A stretch of DNA of 64,000 nt. Origin: Sebastes aleutianus. Lineage: Eukaryota > Chordata > Actinopteri > Perciformes > Sebastidae. Of the stretch, positions 52,325 through 63,554 are shown one piece after another. Position 1 is the stretch's first letter. Each line of letters opens with the position of its first letter. The stretch covers positions 228,865 to 292,864 of the forward strand of contig CAKAKS010000296.1 of NCBI GenBank assembly GCA_916700875.1, read 5' to 3'. The notes under the pieces are model-generated. The model was not told the DNA's origin. It saw nothing but the letters and a program-made list of their open reading frames with translations, and did not search any database. The position numbers and the translations under genes are program-made.

Positions 52325-53900
52325 CTCAGGATACGATGGAACTAATAGTTTCAAAATAAAACAACAAAATGTTTCACAGCGTTTAGTTTAGCTTTAATAG
52401 TTTAAATATAATATAGTAAATATTATATTGTTATTTATCCTTAGAAAACAGCAGGTAAACAATGATTTTTTTTATATTATCTACAATTTTTGTAACACAA
52501 AAACATTTCCGTTTCAGTTATTCGTTAAATTTTCAAGTTGGAATAAAACATTTAAAAAATGACTTTTGGAAGTCGGGACAATAATACTAATTTCCCAGAA
52601 AGTAAACTTTCGCTTTAGGTGTTATTTCTTTTAAAATCTACATTATAAAATCTAATTATTTTATTCAGGTATTGAAATGTAAATGTGTGATCCACTGGTA
52701 CAAATTGCTAAAATGATTAAAATCATCAGTCAAAATGGTAAAACTACCGATGCTTCATTATTTCTAACAACACAATTTAACTTTCTTTTTAAGATCAGTT
52801 TCATCAGAGCAGCAGTGACTCTCTCTGGATCGAACCTAAAACTGACGTTAACGTGACCTCAGACGTGCGTCTTTACAATCAAATATATCACTTCAACAAT
52901 CAACTTTGTGTTTAAGTACAAGATGTTTAAACTTTAGCATCAACACAATTTACTGAAACGAGTCTTACCTGCGTTACCTCACCAGCAGAGACAAACACAG
53001 TCACACATTTCCTGGACTGATGGACTGCTGGTTAAATAATAACCAGCTGTGACGTCACTCTGTCGTTTTATTAGGTTGTAAAACTGACAAACACGCCTGT
53101 AATCTAGATTTAAAGGGACAACCGAAAAGGAAGTGTAGCGTATATGTGTGTGTGTCATAATTATGAGAAAACATAACATTTTGTTCAAGTGTGACCTTAA
53201 CCACTGGACAGTAACGTTTGTTAAACCTGAATCTAACCTGGATATTTACAATAAAACCATCAACACGTGCCGGTCCGACTTCGTGGTCAACCGTCAGCGT
53301 TCTCCGTGTTAAATAAAGTTTGAGTTAAGCCAGGCGGCTGCAGAGAGAAACATCATCATCTGCTCACAGTTTATCCTCTGAGACCACGGAGATAACAGTT
53401 ATTATCATTAACAGACATTCTCATCTGCAGAATAGTATTTGTACTATACTTGTGAGGACCTACGATGCTGAAAACACCACGGTGGCTCAGAGCAGACAGC
53501 TGTTTTTACTTTAGCATTTTAATCATATTACCATCAGAACAACAGGGAAAACTGTGTGTGTGGAGCTAAACTGTGACGTCAAGGAAACGTGGAAACACCG
53601 ACGGCAAAGTGGCGATAACACGGTGACCTACGATCTACGAGGAAGCTGGGCAGCACCATGCAGAAGACTGTGTGTGTGTGTGTGTTATCTGAATAACAAT
53701 CATTATCCACACTGAGGACAGTGATGCCCGGCAGCAACCAACCACAGAAGAAGACAAACACACATTCACTACTTTCTCTCAAAATCAATTCTTAGAAAGG
53801 TTTTAAAAAGTTACGTATCAAACGAAACTAATGTTTGTCCTTAACTGGTTACTCTGAAAACCTATCCTCACAATAATTAAAATAATTAAAATGAGTTAAC
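52325..53900. other. gimd1 upstream region, no further gene seen
   Basis: A possible noncoding gimd1 exon ends near 52968 with donor ACGCAG|GTAAGA (minus). Nothing else coding is visible. A TG repeat is at about 53673-53682. Confidence 0.45.
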
Positions 53901-53914
53901 CCTAACTCTAACTC

Positions 53915-54822
53915 TAACCCTAAACCTAAACCTAACTAAGTAGTTTTGTTGCGTAAACCTAACTAAGTAGTTTTGTTGCCTAAACCTAACTAAGTAGTTT
54001 TGTTGCCTAAACCTAACTAAGTAGTTTTGTTGTCTAAACCTAACTAAGTAGTTTTGTTACCTAAACCTAATTAAGTAGTTTTGTTACCTAAACCTAACTA
54101 AGTAGTTTTGTTGCCTAAACCTAGCCAAGTAGTTTTGTTACCTAAACCTAATTAAGTAGTTTTGTTGCCTAAACTTAACTAAGTAGTTTTGTTACTTAAA
54201 CCTAACTAAGTAGTTTTGTTACCTAAACCTAACTAAGTAGTTTTGTTTCCTCAACCTAAGTAGTTTTGTTGCCTAAACTTAACTAAGTAGTTTTGTTACT
54301 TAAACCTAACTAAGTAGTTTTGTTTCCTCAACCTAACTAAGTAGTTTTGTTGCCTAAACTTAACTAAGTAGTTTTGTTACCTAAACCTAACTAAGCAGTT
54401 TTGTTGTCTAAACTTAACTAAGTAGTTTTGTTACCTAAACCTAACTAAGTAGTTTTGTTGCCTAAACCTAACTAAGTAGTTTTGTTACCTAAACCTAATT
54501 AAGTAGTTTTGTTACCTAAACCTAACTAAGTAGTTTTGTTGCCTAAACCTAGCCAAGTAGTTTTGTTACCTAAACCTAATTAAGTAGTTTTGTTGCCTAA
54601 ACTTAACTAAGTAGTTTTGTTACTTAAACCTAACTAAGTAGTTTTGTTACCTAAACCTAACTAAGTAGTTTTGTTTCCTCAACCTAAGTAGTTTTGTTGC
54701 CTAAACTTAACTAAGTAGTTTTGTTACTTAAACCTAACTAAGTAGTTTTGTTTCCTCAACCTAACTAAGTAGTTTTGTTGCCTAAACTTAACTAAGTAGT
54801 TTGGTTGCCTAAACCTCAGGAA
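53915..54822. repeat. 27-bp minisatellite, array 2 (inverted)
   Basis: About 33 copies of the reverse complement of the unit at 14634-15172, with core CCTAAACCTAACTAAGTAGT. A multi-unit block starting at about 54127 repeats at about 54553. The array begins next to CTAACTCTAACCCTAAACC, which is telomere-like. No gene is present. Confidence 0.95.
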
Positions 54823-55478
54823 GTTGTTTCCTGTGAAGACAGAAGTTTAGTTTGAAAAATCTTGTATGCAACTAGAGGAAAGTTTGACTCGTAATTTATT
54901 TGGCTGAAATTGCCGGAGTAGCTGTTATAATATTGGAAGTGATGCTGGATTAGCACCGTATGTATGCTAATTAGCTGACATGCTAACATCAGAAATTGCT
55001 CTCGGGTTGGAAGGCAATAACCGATTTGGTATTTTGTCGTTTAGTTTCTGCAGATATCTAGCTATAAAACATCTGATGTTACTCAACTAATTCAGACGAG
55101 AGAAGAAATTAAATCAGATAAATAATAATGTTTGCTATTTGTAAATAAAGTGAGTTTTGAGTGATCCACGGACAGACTGTCCTCTGTTTCATTGAACTGT
55201 TTTTCATTAAGACAAAGACAGAAATCACCTGTCATCCTTCTGTCACATATTCAAATCTGCAAACCGTTGAAATATGTGAGGCTGAGCTTTAACTCTGTGG
55301 TCATAAATAACTTTTATCTGCACAGATGGAATCATTTCCTGGTGCCTTCACGGCCCGCGGGCATGACTTTTCCTCTTTGTTGATCTCATCACCACCAACC
55401 AGCAGTACTGAGGAGACATTCAGACGCATGTGGACCAGATGAAGGACGTTTTAAAGGTTACTATTTTAGTAGTAGGAC
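54823..55478. other. Intergenic, no gene seen
   Basis: No convincing exon on either strand. ORFs are short and lack codon bias or splice context. Confidence 0.55.
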
Positions 55479-55632
55479 CATAGATTCTAACTTACTGATA
55501 TTTCAGAGCCGTGGTCGGGGCCATAAATTTTAACTTACTGATATTTCAGAGCCGTGGTCGGGGCCATAGATTCTTACTTACTGATATATCAGAGTCGTGG
55601 TCGGGGCCATAGATTCTAACTTACTGAGATAA
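55479..55632. repeat. 43-bp tandem repeat, about four copies
   Basis: Units contain TCAGAGCCGTGGTCGGGGCC followed by ATAGATTCTAACTTACTGAT. Confidence 0.9.
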
Positions 55633-55639
55633 GGGGGAT

Positions 55640-57006
55640 GGCATCGCCACCTCAAATCACCTGCTATTCTTTACAGCTATACAACTACACACACACATCA
55701 AGATTAACATACAAAACTATGTTCACTACTTTATAAATAACATAAATAGTTTTATTTGTACCAAAATATAAAGACACACGAACATGTTTAAGATGACAAA
55801 TCCTTTTAATGATAAAAACACAGATTAGTGATTGACAGACTGCCTTACATGACAGAAACACAAGATTCCTTCTTAAAGTGGTAGAAATAAACCCCCAAAA
55901 TAAACTGGCAGAGCGCCGCATTACAAACTCATAGTTATACCAACATTCATCCAAAATATACAGGAACAACTTATAGAAAAATAACTCTATCACGATAACA
56001 ACAGTGCAATCCAACGAGACGTCTGGAGAGGTTTGGCTTAACAAGGCGACATTTCACAGTTTAAGGATGTGAACGAGTTTCTATTGACGCTCTTTTACAA
56101 AGAGAAGTTATATTTGTGGTACAGTTGTTGTTTTGGGAGTTTCAGTGGAACATTATACAACTAAAAAGTCCTATATTTCATTTAAATTACCCCTTGAGGT
56201 GTTGAAAACCTATTTTTGTCTTTCCTGATTGCCAGAATGGACATTGAGGGTTGAGTTCACTTTTTCTTTTGTTTACTTCCAATTTCAAGCTAACGTAAGA
56301 TAGTTTACCAGAGTCGTATCAAAATAATTACCTTAAAATAAGGAAATCAACATAAATTGTTTTTAATAACGGTGTTTAGCTCGTTGTGTTCAGTATTTTT
56401 TTGCAGACCTTTCTCCATTGGTGGCACATCAGTGGATAGATGTAGGGAAATATCTTTGTAACCAGGCTGAAATAAATCTACTTATAACAGTGCAATTCAA
56501 GACTTTTGTTTTGAAAATCAGATGTTAATAACGCCACTCCACAGATGAAACTATCTCGACCTTATTTCACAGTTAGCACAATGTTTCCTTGTTTGAGAAT
56601 ATTTTAGAGTGTTTCTCTAGTGTGGTTTTTCAAAATAAAAGCACATGATTGCCTTCAAAGCCTGCTTGTTGGCGTCCATCACAAGAGACGTGTATCAGGT
56701 TTTCACTGTTAATGCGTTTCCTGTTGGTGTAAATGGGGTCAAACCGGATTTCAAAGTGGTTTCTGTTCGTCTAGACGCCCCCAGAGGAGGAAACCGGATC
56801 TGAACCACAAAGAGTTTCATGTCCCGCTCAGTTTGTGTGTGAAAGCAGCCTGACAGGAAGCTCATTAGCATTGAGATACAGGTGTGAACAGGTATTCACC
56901 CCTCCCTCCGTTTGTCTCTGTCTCACTCTCTGCCTCTCGTCGCCTCTGGAGTTGGAGGGTCTTTCCTTCTTCCTCTCCATCTGCGTGTGTTTTCATCCAC
57001 CCTTCT
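55640..57006 (-). other. dkk2: dkk2 3' flank, probable 3'UTR
   Basis: This 1.4-kb stretch follows the dkk2 stop. Minus-strand AATAAA-like signals occur near 55757. A 119-codon minus ORF (55685-56044) is rich in Tyr, Val and Ile, has no recognised domain and is treated as untranslated. Confidence 0.4.
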
Positions 57007-58939
57007 TTAGCTTTTCTGGCACACATGAAGTCTCGTCTTTGCCATCGCCGGCTTTGCTGATGATGAAGACAGCGGTGAAGTGTGGGGGGAGGAGTGGCGA
57101 GACGAGGACGCCGCAAACTTGGACTTTGCCGCCACCACCAGCAGCGATGACGATGACGACGACGAAGACCGAGTGCCGGGCTCTCGCAGCGTTCGGCAGC
57201 TCAGTTCGCCGCCGCAGGGGCAGCGCTGGAACAGCTCCAGGCCGTGGTTCCCCTTCCGGCGGTGCCGCGTGCAAACCTGTCCCTCCCGCAACACGGGCTT
57301 GCAGATGCGAGTCCAGAAGTGACGGGCGCAGCACAAGCCGTCCGAGCAGTCCGAGGAGCGTAGACAGGGATCCCCGACTTGACCTGCAACACAGACGCCG
57401 TTAGTAAGACCACAACCAAAAGAGAGCGAGTCCTAAAACCCGGAGACGAGTCAGCATTTTACCACTTCCTGTTCCCTCGTCTGGAAGCCAACGGGTTTTT
57501 AGTATTTCGTTTACAGCGTAGCGTTAGCTTTTTACTTCTGCTGATTGCATTCACACTTCAAGAATCATAAAGTGGAGTTCATTAGTGGAGATTATCTCGT
57601 GTCAGTATCATAAATGTTTAGTTTATTTTCTGCAATAATCCAAAACCCAAATGGAACGATCCCATTGGCTGTTAGGGAACCAGGGAAATGCTAAAGGTGA
57701 ATAAAGTGGATTATTTCCACATTAAACCAAACAGAACTGATGATGTTGTTAAGTGTGACTGCTCACCTCTACTGGTCGGCCCTTCGCGCTCCATCCTCCC
57801 TCTCTTCCTCCATCCTTTCTTCTTAGACAGCGGACTCATCCCTCCGTCTGAGTCTGGGATCCTCTGAGACACGAAACTATCCACGTCAGCGATACAGAGA
57901 TCTGAGGGACAAACACAACCAATGCATGAGCAGCAATTCAAACTAATAAAGTTACTATAAAATCAACATTAGGAGATGCAGAAGTGTGAATTTATACTTT
58001 ATTAATAATTAAAATTTAGAGAGTATTTTTAGATGCTACGTCACAATCAAGAGATACGCTGAGTCAGAAGTATGGTGATATATATAATAAATAGACGTTC
58101 AGACAACACCACTAAATGTAAAACATCCTGTAATAATTATTATTATTATGGGCTGTATGTGAAGGCTAATCTTACTGTTGCTGCAGCGGTTGCCTGGGCA
58201 ACACATGCCGTCCCTATGGCAACGCCTCTTCCTCCTGCGGCAGGTCTGGCAGCGGGAGTGGGCGGGGCCTTTGGTGGGGGCGTGGCAGTAGCTGCCCTCG
58301 CTGCACTCCAGGTCGCTCATGCACTGGAAGAGCTGCGGGGAGAGAGGAGAACGTCTTTAGAACGGTTCTAGAAAGTTACTGAGAAACACTGGAACGTCTT
58401 TAGAACGTCACTGTGAAACACTAGAACGTCCTTAGAACGTTACGTGAAACACTGGAACGTCTTTAGAACGTCACCGAGAAACACTGAAACGATTCTAGAA
58501 TGTTACCGTGAAACATTGTAACGGTTCTAGAACGTTACCGAGAAACACTGGCACGTCTTTAGAACGTCACCGAGAAACACTGGAACGATTCTAGAATGTT
58601 ACCGTGAAACACTGTAGCGGTTCTAGAATGTAACTCTGAAACACTGTAGCGGTTCTAGAACGTCACCATGAAACACTGTAGTGGTTCTAGAACGTAACTC
58701 TGAAACACTGAAGCGGTTCTAGAACGTTCCAACGGTTCTCTGAGAGAAAACGTTCTCTACATCACCCTCACCGTCAGGTCCAGACTCGGCTCCCAGGCGC
58801 TCCTGTTCAGCGGCAGCGCGTGCCCCTCCGTCAGGATCACCGTTCTGATGGCGTTCAGTCGGACGCGCGCCTCTCCGCTGCGTGTGCACGCCACCAGCAC
58901 CAGCGCCAGACACACCATCAGCAGCGGCTGACTGGTCAT
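57007..58939 (-). CDS. dkk2: Dickkopf-related protein 2, secreted Wnt modulator
   Basis: Four coding exons are 58772-58939, 58176-58332, 57767-57901 and 57007-57383. Phases agree and the product is 278 residues. A signal peptide (PLLMVCLALVLVACT) is followed by the N-terminal phrase RLNAIRTVI. The first cysteine-rich domain (residues 60-111) has all ten cysteines, including CRRRKRRCHRDGMCCPGNRC. A basic linker (KKKGWRKRGRM) precedes the second, colipase-like domain, which has GDPCLRSSDC, CCARHFWTRICKPVL and GLELFQRC, and ends RLHVCQKS, also with ten cysteines. It binds LRP5/6 and Kremen outside the cell. An extra Ser-rich stretch of about 42 residues lies between cysteines 9 and 10 of the second domain. 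Neighbour gimd1 matches human order. Confidence 0.94.
58365..58735. repeat. Minisatellite in dkk2 intron 1
   Basis: About nine or ten imperfect units of 35-40 bp built on GGTTCTAGAACGTTACC and GAGAAACACTGGAACG. Confidence 0.88.
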
Positions 58940-59029
58940 GACTGCTGCCTGCTGGGAAAAAACAACAACTCAGCAAATACTGAAGAACACTCTCACAATG
59001 TGACGTAGCCCACTGAGGTTAATCTAACC

Positions 59030-59310
59030 CACCTTTATTCATAAAGCTCATTTCAAATCAACAGAATTTGACTGAAGGGCTGCAACATTAAACATAAAAA
59101 CCATAAAACAACACAATAAAACACTGAAACCAACAGGACATTAAAATAATAAAACACTGAAACCAACAGGACATTAAAATAATAAATCACTGAGACCAAC
59201 AGGACATTAAAATAATAAAAGCTTTAAGACCAACAGGACATTAAAATAATAAAACACTGAGACCAACAGGACATTAAAATAATAAAAGCTTTAAGACCAA
59301 CAGGAAATAT
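59030..59310. repeat. 33-bp tandem repeat with dispersed-repeat start
   Basis: After a CCTTTATTCATAAAGCTCAT phrase, typical of a fish dispersed repeat, about six copies of a unit containing ACACTGAGACCAACAGGACA follow. Confidence 0.85.
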
Positions 59311-59588
59311 AAACGAAATGTAAAGAAGGAAACGTATATTCACTGTTTAGATGTTTTTAATCCAGTTTGAAACTAAACTTTCCTCAAAATCCAGTGAAAA
59401 AACTCGTATCTTACTTCAGAATATGAATATCTAAACTCAATAAACCACACTGCTACATCTATATTTAAAAAGATTTAAATGTCCTGTGCATCACTTTACT
59501 GAAGCTGAATTCAGACCTGATGTTATAATTTAAGATAATATTCATCATAAACCAGTTAGATGTGCAGACAGTGATGCTGTGTGTTTAC

Positions 59589-59782
59589 CTGCTGCTGCAG
59601 ACTGAAGCTCCTTCTCTCTGAAACACGAATAATCAATAATGAATCCAAACGGTCCCAGTGAGTCCCTCTCGGTGAGTTGCAGCTGTTGTGTTCAGATGTT
59701 TGTAGAATAGTGAGCCCGTCTGACTGTCTCGGTTCCAGGAGGAGGACAGGTGAGCTGGTCCAGGACCTGGATCCACTTTATA
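59589..59782 (-). promoter_or_regulatory. dkk2: dkk2 core promoter and noncoding first exon
   Basis: A TATA box (CATATAAAGTGG on minus, about 59772-59783) lies upstream of a leader ending in the donor GCAGCAG|GTAAAC at 59589. The matching acceptor, TTTTTTCCCAG, sits just before the start codon exon (about 58953). Transcription is expected to start near 59750. CG-rich GCGCGC sequence lies further upstream (59800-59850). Confidence 0.6.
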
Positions 59783-60039
59783 TGCTGCTTCCAACTGACA
59801 CGCGCGCACCCGCCCCTCCCGCGCGCACATCGATACCCGCGCGCATCCTCACCTGCAGCCATCGATACAGAGACAGAGAGGAGGGGGCATGTCTCGTCTA
59901 GTAACTGAAGTCTGTAGTGAAGCTAAAATAAAACACCAAGCTGAAACTTATTTATTATTTAGACTGTTTTCAATCCTAATTTTAAACAGAAACACATTTA
60001 TTAGGATAATACTTAGAAATATTTAGAAATATTTAAAGG

Positions 60040-60435
60040 GACTATTTGTAATTTTTTTTTTTACATTTTTCTGATTTTTTTCTGATTTATTTTCTTTCAT
60101 TTTTTGGTAATTTCTTTTCAGAGAATTTTCTGACTTCTTTTTAAAAACCCTTTTTTTACTTTTTACTTTTTTTTCTTTTTTTTTTTACATTTTTGGGACT
60201 TTTTTTTAAACATTTTTCTTTTCTTTCTGACTTTTTACTGGACTTTTTTTTGTACAAAAACCCCTCACACATTCACATATCTTGAGGTCAGAGCTCAAGG
60301 GACTCCTTAGAAAATGGCCATGACAGTTTTTCTTTGACAAAATGTTGTGTAACTTTAGAGCGTTATTTAACCTCCATCATAACAAGCTCCTATGACACAC
60401 ACACACACTGGCCTGTTTCTGTCTCAGAAGTTCAG
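60040..60435. repeat. Dispersed repeat copy A (TTTTTGGAC block plus unique tail)
   Basis: A degenerate T-rich block is followed by AAAACCCCTCACACATTCAC, then CTTGAGGTCAGAGCTCAAGG and GGCCTGTTTCTGTCTCAGAA. The tail matches 62598-62812 closely, same orientation. Confidence 0.88.
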
Positions 60436-60708
60436 ACCAATAGGACGACGGCGCCACCCTGAGGTCACATCTGGAGCTGCAGCTGGCAGACAGAGTCAGA
60501 CAGAGAAAGGCATTAAAGATGTGGTGATTGGCATTTGGTGTTTGATTCAGACCACTCAGTCCGTACGCCATGCAACGATTTGTGTTATAAGCCCTGTTTT
60601 AGGGCCAACAATCTGTAAATGTTGCCCTACGTCTCACTAACTTTGTGGCTGAACTAGTATTTTCCAGTCTTGATAGCTACACACTTTCGTCTTTGTTCTT
60701 GTATTCAG

Positions 60709-60867
60709 ATTAAATGACTGCTGTCTGTCAGAGAGCTGCTGTTCTTCTCTGGCTCTGAAGTCCAACACCACCCCCTCTGAGAGAGCTGAACCTGAGCAAC
60801 AACAACCTGTAGGATGGAGGAGTGAAGCTGCTGACTGCTGGACTGGAGAGTCCACATTGTCCTGAAA
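60709..60867 (+). pseudogene. NLRC3-like leucine-rich-repeat exon relic
   Basis: After an acceptor-like TTGTATTCAG the sequence reads LNDCCLSESCCSSLALKSN, then shifts frame to LRELNLSNNNL, a TAG stop (60810-60812), and DGGVKLLTAGLESPHCP. This matches the repeating LRR exon wording of fish NLRC3-like NACHT-LRR receptors. One frameshift, one stop and loss of the exon 3' end make it a relic. No NACHT or other LRR exon is nearby. Confidence 0.75.
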
Positions 60868-61700
60868 TTAACATAACAGAGAAGTTGTGAACAAAACTCA
60901 AGCCTATTATGGGGTCGTTCCTGTTATGCAGCAACATTTCAGCCTCGACTTTTGAAAAAGAAATTTATTTTTCATCTTTTTTTCCATTATATAAGAATAA
61001 TGACGTGTTTAACGGTCACAGCTTTTATAACTACATCAAATATGTTTAAAATTATTTTGATCGAACCAACTTTCTTCATAATCAGAGACACACAGGAAAT
61101 GATGAAAACGGTAAAAAAAAAAAAAAAATTCAAGAATTAAAAAAATAAATATATATATATATATATGAAATATACAATATATATATTTAATAATAATAAT
61201 AATAATAATATATATGAAATGATAAAAACAGAAAAAACAGAAACAAAAATATATATATATACACACACATATATTTATGTATATATATATATATATATAT
61301 ATGATCAGAGAAGGTTTAACATGACATAATATTTTAGGTATTTTATAATTTTATGGCTTATAGAAGTAGAAGTTCTTTGCACTGGGGACGTAGTGAAATC
61401 AAGCAAAAAGCTCAGTAAAGTAAAAAATAAGTATTTTTAATGTGCATTAAATGTTGCTGCATAACAGGAATGATAAGGAAACTACACGTCCTAATTCACT
61501 CTTAACCTGTGTTTACAAGCTTTAGATACAGAGCTTATACCTTCACTGAAGTGAAATGATCTTCTAAATGTGTTATTTTAGTCATCAAAAAATGCATAAA
61601 ATTGCCAATCAGGAACAGGAAGTGCAACTTAGTTTTTATTGCTATTAATAAAATGTTCAGCGGAGAGTTTCAGTTGAAGCTCAGGAGCAGGTTCTAGACG
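60868..61700. other. Intergenic, no gene seen
   Basis: Includes an A run (61111-61127), TATATA and AAT repeats (61150-61215) and a further TATATA block (61245-61305). The phrase around 60905-60930 recurs in part, reversed, near 61455. No coding signal. Confidence 0.6.
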
Positions 61701-61923
61701 TGTTGGTGTGAATCTGTCACTTCCTGTGTGGTTTCCTGCCAGAGAACAAACTGTTTCCTGAGCTCTGAGCGAGTCAGGAGAGGGTTAACCTCCCTGCCTC
61801 CCTCTTCCTGTTGGTTCAGCCTGTCATGAAACCTGTTTCCACTCGCCTCACAAACGCTTCACAAACACTTCAGCCTCCAGGTTTCAGCTTCAGATCTGCA
61901 GTCGGTCTCTTTGTCAGCTCACC

Positions 61924-62744
61924 ATGTTTGTCCCCAGACTTCTCTGCAGGTTCAGTCTCTGCTGCTCTCGACCGCCAAGACTCAGAGTCTACACAGTGAG
62001 TTCAACATGTTTTAAAGTCTATCAGGTACTTATTACATCTATAGACTAAAAGTCTGGAGAGAGATTCTTAAAAAGCCTTTATTATAGTTTCCTTAAAGCT
62101 GTCGGTTTAAGGTTCTGTAAATCTGTCAATACTACTACTGCTGACTGTGTACTATTACCACTAATACTACTAATGTACTGTGCACTACAACTACTAGCCT
62201 TATAGAAACTATAGAAACTACAACTACTACATCCATGTGTGTGTGTGTACTTGTTCAGCTATCTTTGTGAGGACCAAGTTGAGTTTCAGACCTTCAGAGT
62301 GAGGACATTTTTGGAAAGTGAGGACATTTGCTGGACTTTTTTGGTACTTTTTTTCGGACACTCTTCGGACAATTTTCTAACTTCTTTGTTTCTGACTTTG
62401 TTTTTGACATTTTTTTGGAAAATTTTTGGACAATTTTCTGACTTTGTTCTGTCTTTTTTTTTTTTTTTTTTTTTTTTTACATTTTTCTGATTTATTTATT
62501 TATTTTACATTTTTCTGACCTTTTTTTGGACACTTTTTGGACACTTTTTGGACATTTTTCAGACTTTTTCTGACTTTTTCTTGGACTTTTTTCAGACAAA
62601 AACCCTCACACATTCCCATATCTTGAGGTCAGAGCTCAAGGGACCCCTTTGAAAATGGCCATGACAGTTTTTCTTTTACAAAATGTTGTGTAACTTTAGA
62701 GCGTTATTTATCCTCCCTCATAACAAGCTAGTATGACACACCCA

Positions 62745-62781
<37 letters not shown>

Positions 62782-63042
62782 GCCTGTTTCTGTCTCAGAA
62801 GTTCAGACCGTTGAGGACATTTTTGGAAAGTGAAGACATGTTGGCCGCTCCTCACTTTCAGACAGACCTTCAAAGACTTGTTTGAGTGTTCAGACTCGGT
62901 ATTAAAGTTCAGGTTAGAGTCAGGTTTAGGTTAAGGGACTAAGGAATGCATTATGTCAACGAGTGTCCTCACAAAGATAGAAGTACACGGCTGTGTGTGT
63001 GTGTGTGTGGTCTGTTATGACGTGCAGCTGTAAAACACATGC

Positions 63043-63078
<36 letters not shown>

Positions 63079-63327
63079 TACATTTCTATGTCTCTCGACC
63101 ATTCTCAGCTCCATTGTTTGTGTAGCCAGCCACACCTACTTAATCTAGAAAAGGATCAATAGGAGTGTTTCCTTATCTGCCACATGTGAGGTGACTACTG
63201 GATTGTGTTGGTTGTGCTTCTGAGTTATGAATATAATAATAATAATAATGTGTTTTTCTCTCTCAGTCCAGTTCGGTCTGGCCTACTTGTGTTGTTTCCA
63301 GTTACAGCAGTCAGCCTCCATCTAAAG
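61924..63327 (+). CDS. Possible first exons of a gene with mitochondrial-type presequence
   Basis: At 61924 an ATG in a fair Kozak context (CACCATGT) opens MFVPRLLCRFSLCCSRPPRL and reaches a GTGAGT donor after 61995 in phase 0. A possible second exon, 63267-63327, has the acceptor TTTTTCTCTCTCAG, reads SSVWPTCVVSSYSSQPPSK and ends AAAG|GTAATT. The joined N-terminus is Arg- and Ser-rich without acidic residues, like a mitochondrial targeting peptide. The rest of the gene would lie beyond 64000. I cannot name a family, and the exons may be chance. Confidence 0.3.
62330..62812. repeat. Dispersed repeat copy B (TTTTTGGAC block plus unique tail)
   Basis: A degenerate TTTTTTGGACATTTTTCTGA block (62330-62597) is followed by the same unique tail as copy A, ending in a longer CA repeat and GGCCTGTTTCTGTCTCAGAA. 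The two copies lie 2.4 kb apart in the same orientation. Confidence 0.88.
63042..63076. repeat. CT dinucleotide repeat
   Basis: About 35 bp of CT repeat between the two possible exons of the 61924 gene. Confidence 0.95.
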
Positions 63328-63554
63328 GTAATTCAGCCCCTTAAACAGCAACATGTTTTGACATGTTTTAGCCCATAAACTGTGAACTAACAACACTCAC
63401 AGTCTACAGCCGTGCTAGCAGCTGAATGAACGCTAACATGCTGAAGTTTAGCAGGTCTGATGTTTACTATCTTTGTTTAGCATGCTAACATTTACTGATT
63501 ATTAGTAAACACAAAGTACAGCTGAGGCTGATGGGAAGTTCTGCAGGTATTTGG

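Noticed and set aside
56835..57404. 189-codon plus ORF opposite dkk2 exon 4
   Set aside because: Antisense shadow; the minus strand holds the complete dkk2 cysteine pattern.
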